Shown: positions 21,852 through 22,694 of the stretch, in pieces
Layout of the letters: each line of letters starts with the position of its first letter
Position numbering within the stretch: the first letter of the stretch is position 1
DNA from: CAYOFK01 sp964403185
Lineage (GTDB): Bacteria > Bacteroidota > Bacteroidia > Bacteroidales > VadinHA17
NCBI GenBank assembly: GCA_964403185.1
Contig: CAYOFK010000026.1
Span: 1-22,694, forward strand
Length of the DNA stretch: 22,694 bases
Direction: 5' to 3'
Program-made: the position numbers and the translations under genes
The notes under the pieces: model-generated
The model's database searches: none
The model's input: the letters and a program-made list of their open reading frames with translations, nothing else
What the model was told of the DNA's origin: nothing

Positions 21852-22694
21852 CTATCTGTAACCGAAGGATGAAACCCCTTGGAGATGATCCAATTCCTGT
21901 CCGTCTAATGTTTGGTACCTCTTCATCAGGTTTGATGTCAGACAGGAATGCACCGGCAATATTCCGATCAGGTCGCCGGTGTTGATAAGCTTAAACGATT
22001 TCCGGTCCATGCTGAGAATGCCATGTTCCTGGGAGATTGAAGTCACGAAATTTCCTTTACCCATGAATTGCCAGCCTTTTTCTTTCAACAAAGCAGCATA
22101 TCCAAACACTTTTGTACCTGAAATTTCAAGGAATTCTTTTGATAAATGGACGGCTCCACCGTATAAAACCACTTCGTTTCGTTCCGGATACCTGGCAACA
22201 ACAGGGCATGCCACAGCAACAGCTATATCGTCAATGCTGCACACGCCCAGAGTGTATTGCATGAGATCGTAGAAAACAAAATTTCCGGGCCTCAATTCAT
22301 CCACGCCATAAAAATCATCAAGCACTGTACCGGAGGGAGTATCACCCAGGGAGATCAGCAAAGTGGAGCGGCCGGTTTCAAATGTATTTTTTAATCGCAA
22401 AAGTTGGTTCATTGCATCTTTGAACAACCCTTGAATGCTTTCTGATGCATTGTATGTATTCCCGGTATGGGAAAGAAATCCTTTTAAAGCCAGACCTTCA
22501 GAGTTCTCTATGGCTTTGATCGTAGCGGAAATACGATCCTCCCCCGTGGCAGGCAATCCTGAACGTCCGTAGCCTGTATCGATCTCAACCCATGCATTGA
22601 CGGTACTTCCCGTGAATTTCCGGAAGGCCGGGATCGCATCCTTGTCGGAAATAAGAACATCCAGTTGCACGGTTCTGCTCAAGCCGGCTAACCG
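21852..22694 (-). CDS. DSD1/D-threonine-aldolase-like PLP enzyme (alanine-racemase fold), 5' end beyond window
   Basis: 280 residues are visible; the frame stays open to the right edge (22692-22694), so the N-terminus with the PLP lysine is missing. The family is recognised from VNAWVEIDTGYGRSGLP, LKGFLSHTGNTYN, STLLISLGDTPSG, ELRPGNFVFYDLMQ and the C-terminal SQEHG...PVHSC. The His and Cys in PVHSC match the Zn ligands of D-serine dehydratase-like (DSD1) enzymes. Such proteins act on D-amino acids (D-serine dehydratase, D-threonine aldolase, 3-hydroxyaspartate aldolase); which one applies cannot be decided from this part. A TTG at 22680-22682 is in frame but is internal, not the start. It is the upstream gene of the closely packed minus-strand group with the deformylase remnant and tlpA. 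Confidence 0.85.
   Translation of the reverse strand, partial: RLAGLSRTVQLDVLISDKDAIPAFRKFTGSTVNAWVEIDTGYGRSGLPATGEDRISATIKAIENSEGLALKGFLSHTGNTYNASESIQGLFKDAMNQLLRLKNTFETGRSTLLISLGDTPSGTVLDDFYGVDELRPGNFVFYDLMQYTLGVCSIDDIAVAVACPVVARYPERNEVVLYGGAVHLSKEFLEISGTKVFGYAALLKEKGWQFMGKGNFVTSISQEHGILSMDRKSFKLINTGDLIGILPVHSCLTSNLMKRYQTLDGQELDHLQGVSSFGYR

Noticed and set aside
1..22694. CRISPR arrays, tRNA or rRNA genes, intact insertion sequences, phage genes or defence genes
   Set aside because: I saw no repeat-spacer pattern, no cloverleaf or rRNA-like sequence and no transposase, integrase or nuclease product; the content is mostly core metabolism, envelope and transport.

Overview
The window looks like a draft scaffold from a member of the Bacteroidota (Bacteroidetes), probably a Bacteroidia-like lineage; I cannot place it to order. 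The main reasons are: a Bacteroidota-style LptD (OstA-like) protein divergent from an amidase/MCE gene pair; several intergenic matches to the Bacteroidota -7 promoter element TAnnTTTG; and start codons that almost all lack a Shine-Dalgarno sequence. A run of exactly 100 N (7460-7559) marks an assembly gap.

Layout. The left edge (1-134) holds what may be the 3' end of a plus-strand gene, followed by about 400 bp of AT-rich DNA with no gene. At 545-5636 is an envelope block: an N-acetylmuramoyl-L-alanine amidase and an MCE/MlaD-like protein on the minus strand, divergent from lptD. ridA follows at 5734-6117. Convergent to it is the minus-strand ribosomal operon rpsF-rpsR-rplI (7455-6367), whose promoter lies in or beyond the gap. 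On the other side of the gap are dnaX, an NADP-type isocitrate dehydrogenase and a ferritin, all on the plus strand. A minus-strand five-helix membrane protein of unknown function (11583-12443) is divergent from a seven-gene efflux locus (12604-19535): TetR, TolC-like channel, HlyD-like adaptor, two ABC ATPases and two ABC-2 permeases. The right end has a Cys/Met-metabolism PLP enzyme. After it come three closely spaced minus-strand genes: a DSD1/D-threonine-aldolase-like PLP enzyme cut by the window edge, a truncated peptide deformylase remnant, and a TlpA-type thioredoxin.

How it works together. The first block serves outer-membrane and peptidoglycan upkeep (LPS delivery, glycan cleavage, lipid-binding MCE protein). 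The efflux locus resembles the enterobacterial CecR/YbhGFSR system in gene content. It carries its own outer-membrane channel, and the two nucleotide-binding domains are separate proteins.

Most notable signals: (1) dnaX carries an A10 tract containing A AAA AAG in the E. coli register, with a -1 frame TGA one codon later, predicting a short gamma-like product. (2) The two ABC ATPases have complementary defects that concentrate in one of the two composite ATP sites. (3) Only three starts I could check have a Shine-Dalgarno sequence, and two are rpsR and rplI, in the operon encoding bS6 and bS18, proteins reported to bury the anti-SD in Bacteroidota ribosomes. (4) A perfect 20-bp-arm palindrome abuts the -7 element of the PLP-enzyme gene. 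(5) Tandem 13-bp repeats sit directly after the -7 element of the tetR gene. I did not find a clearly new multi-gene system.
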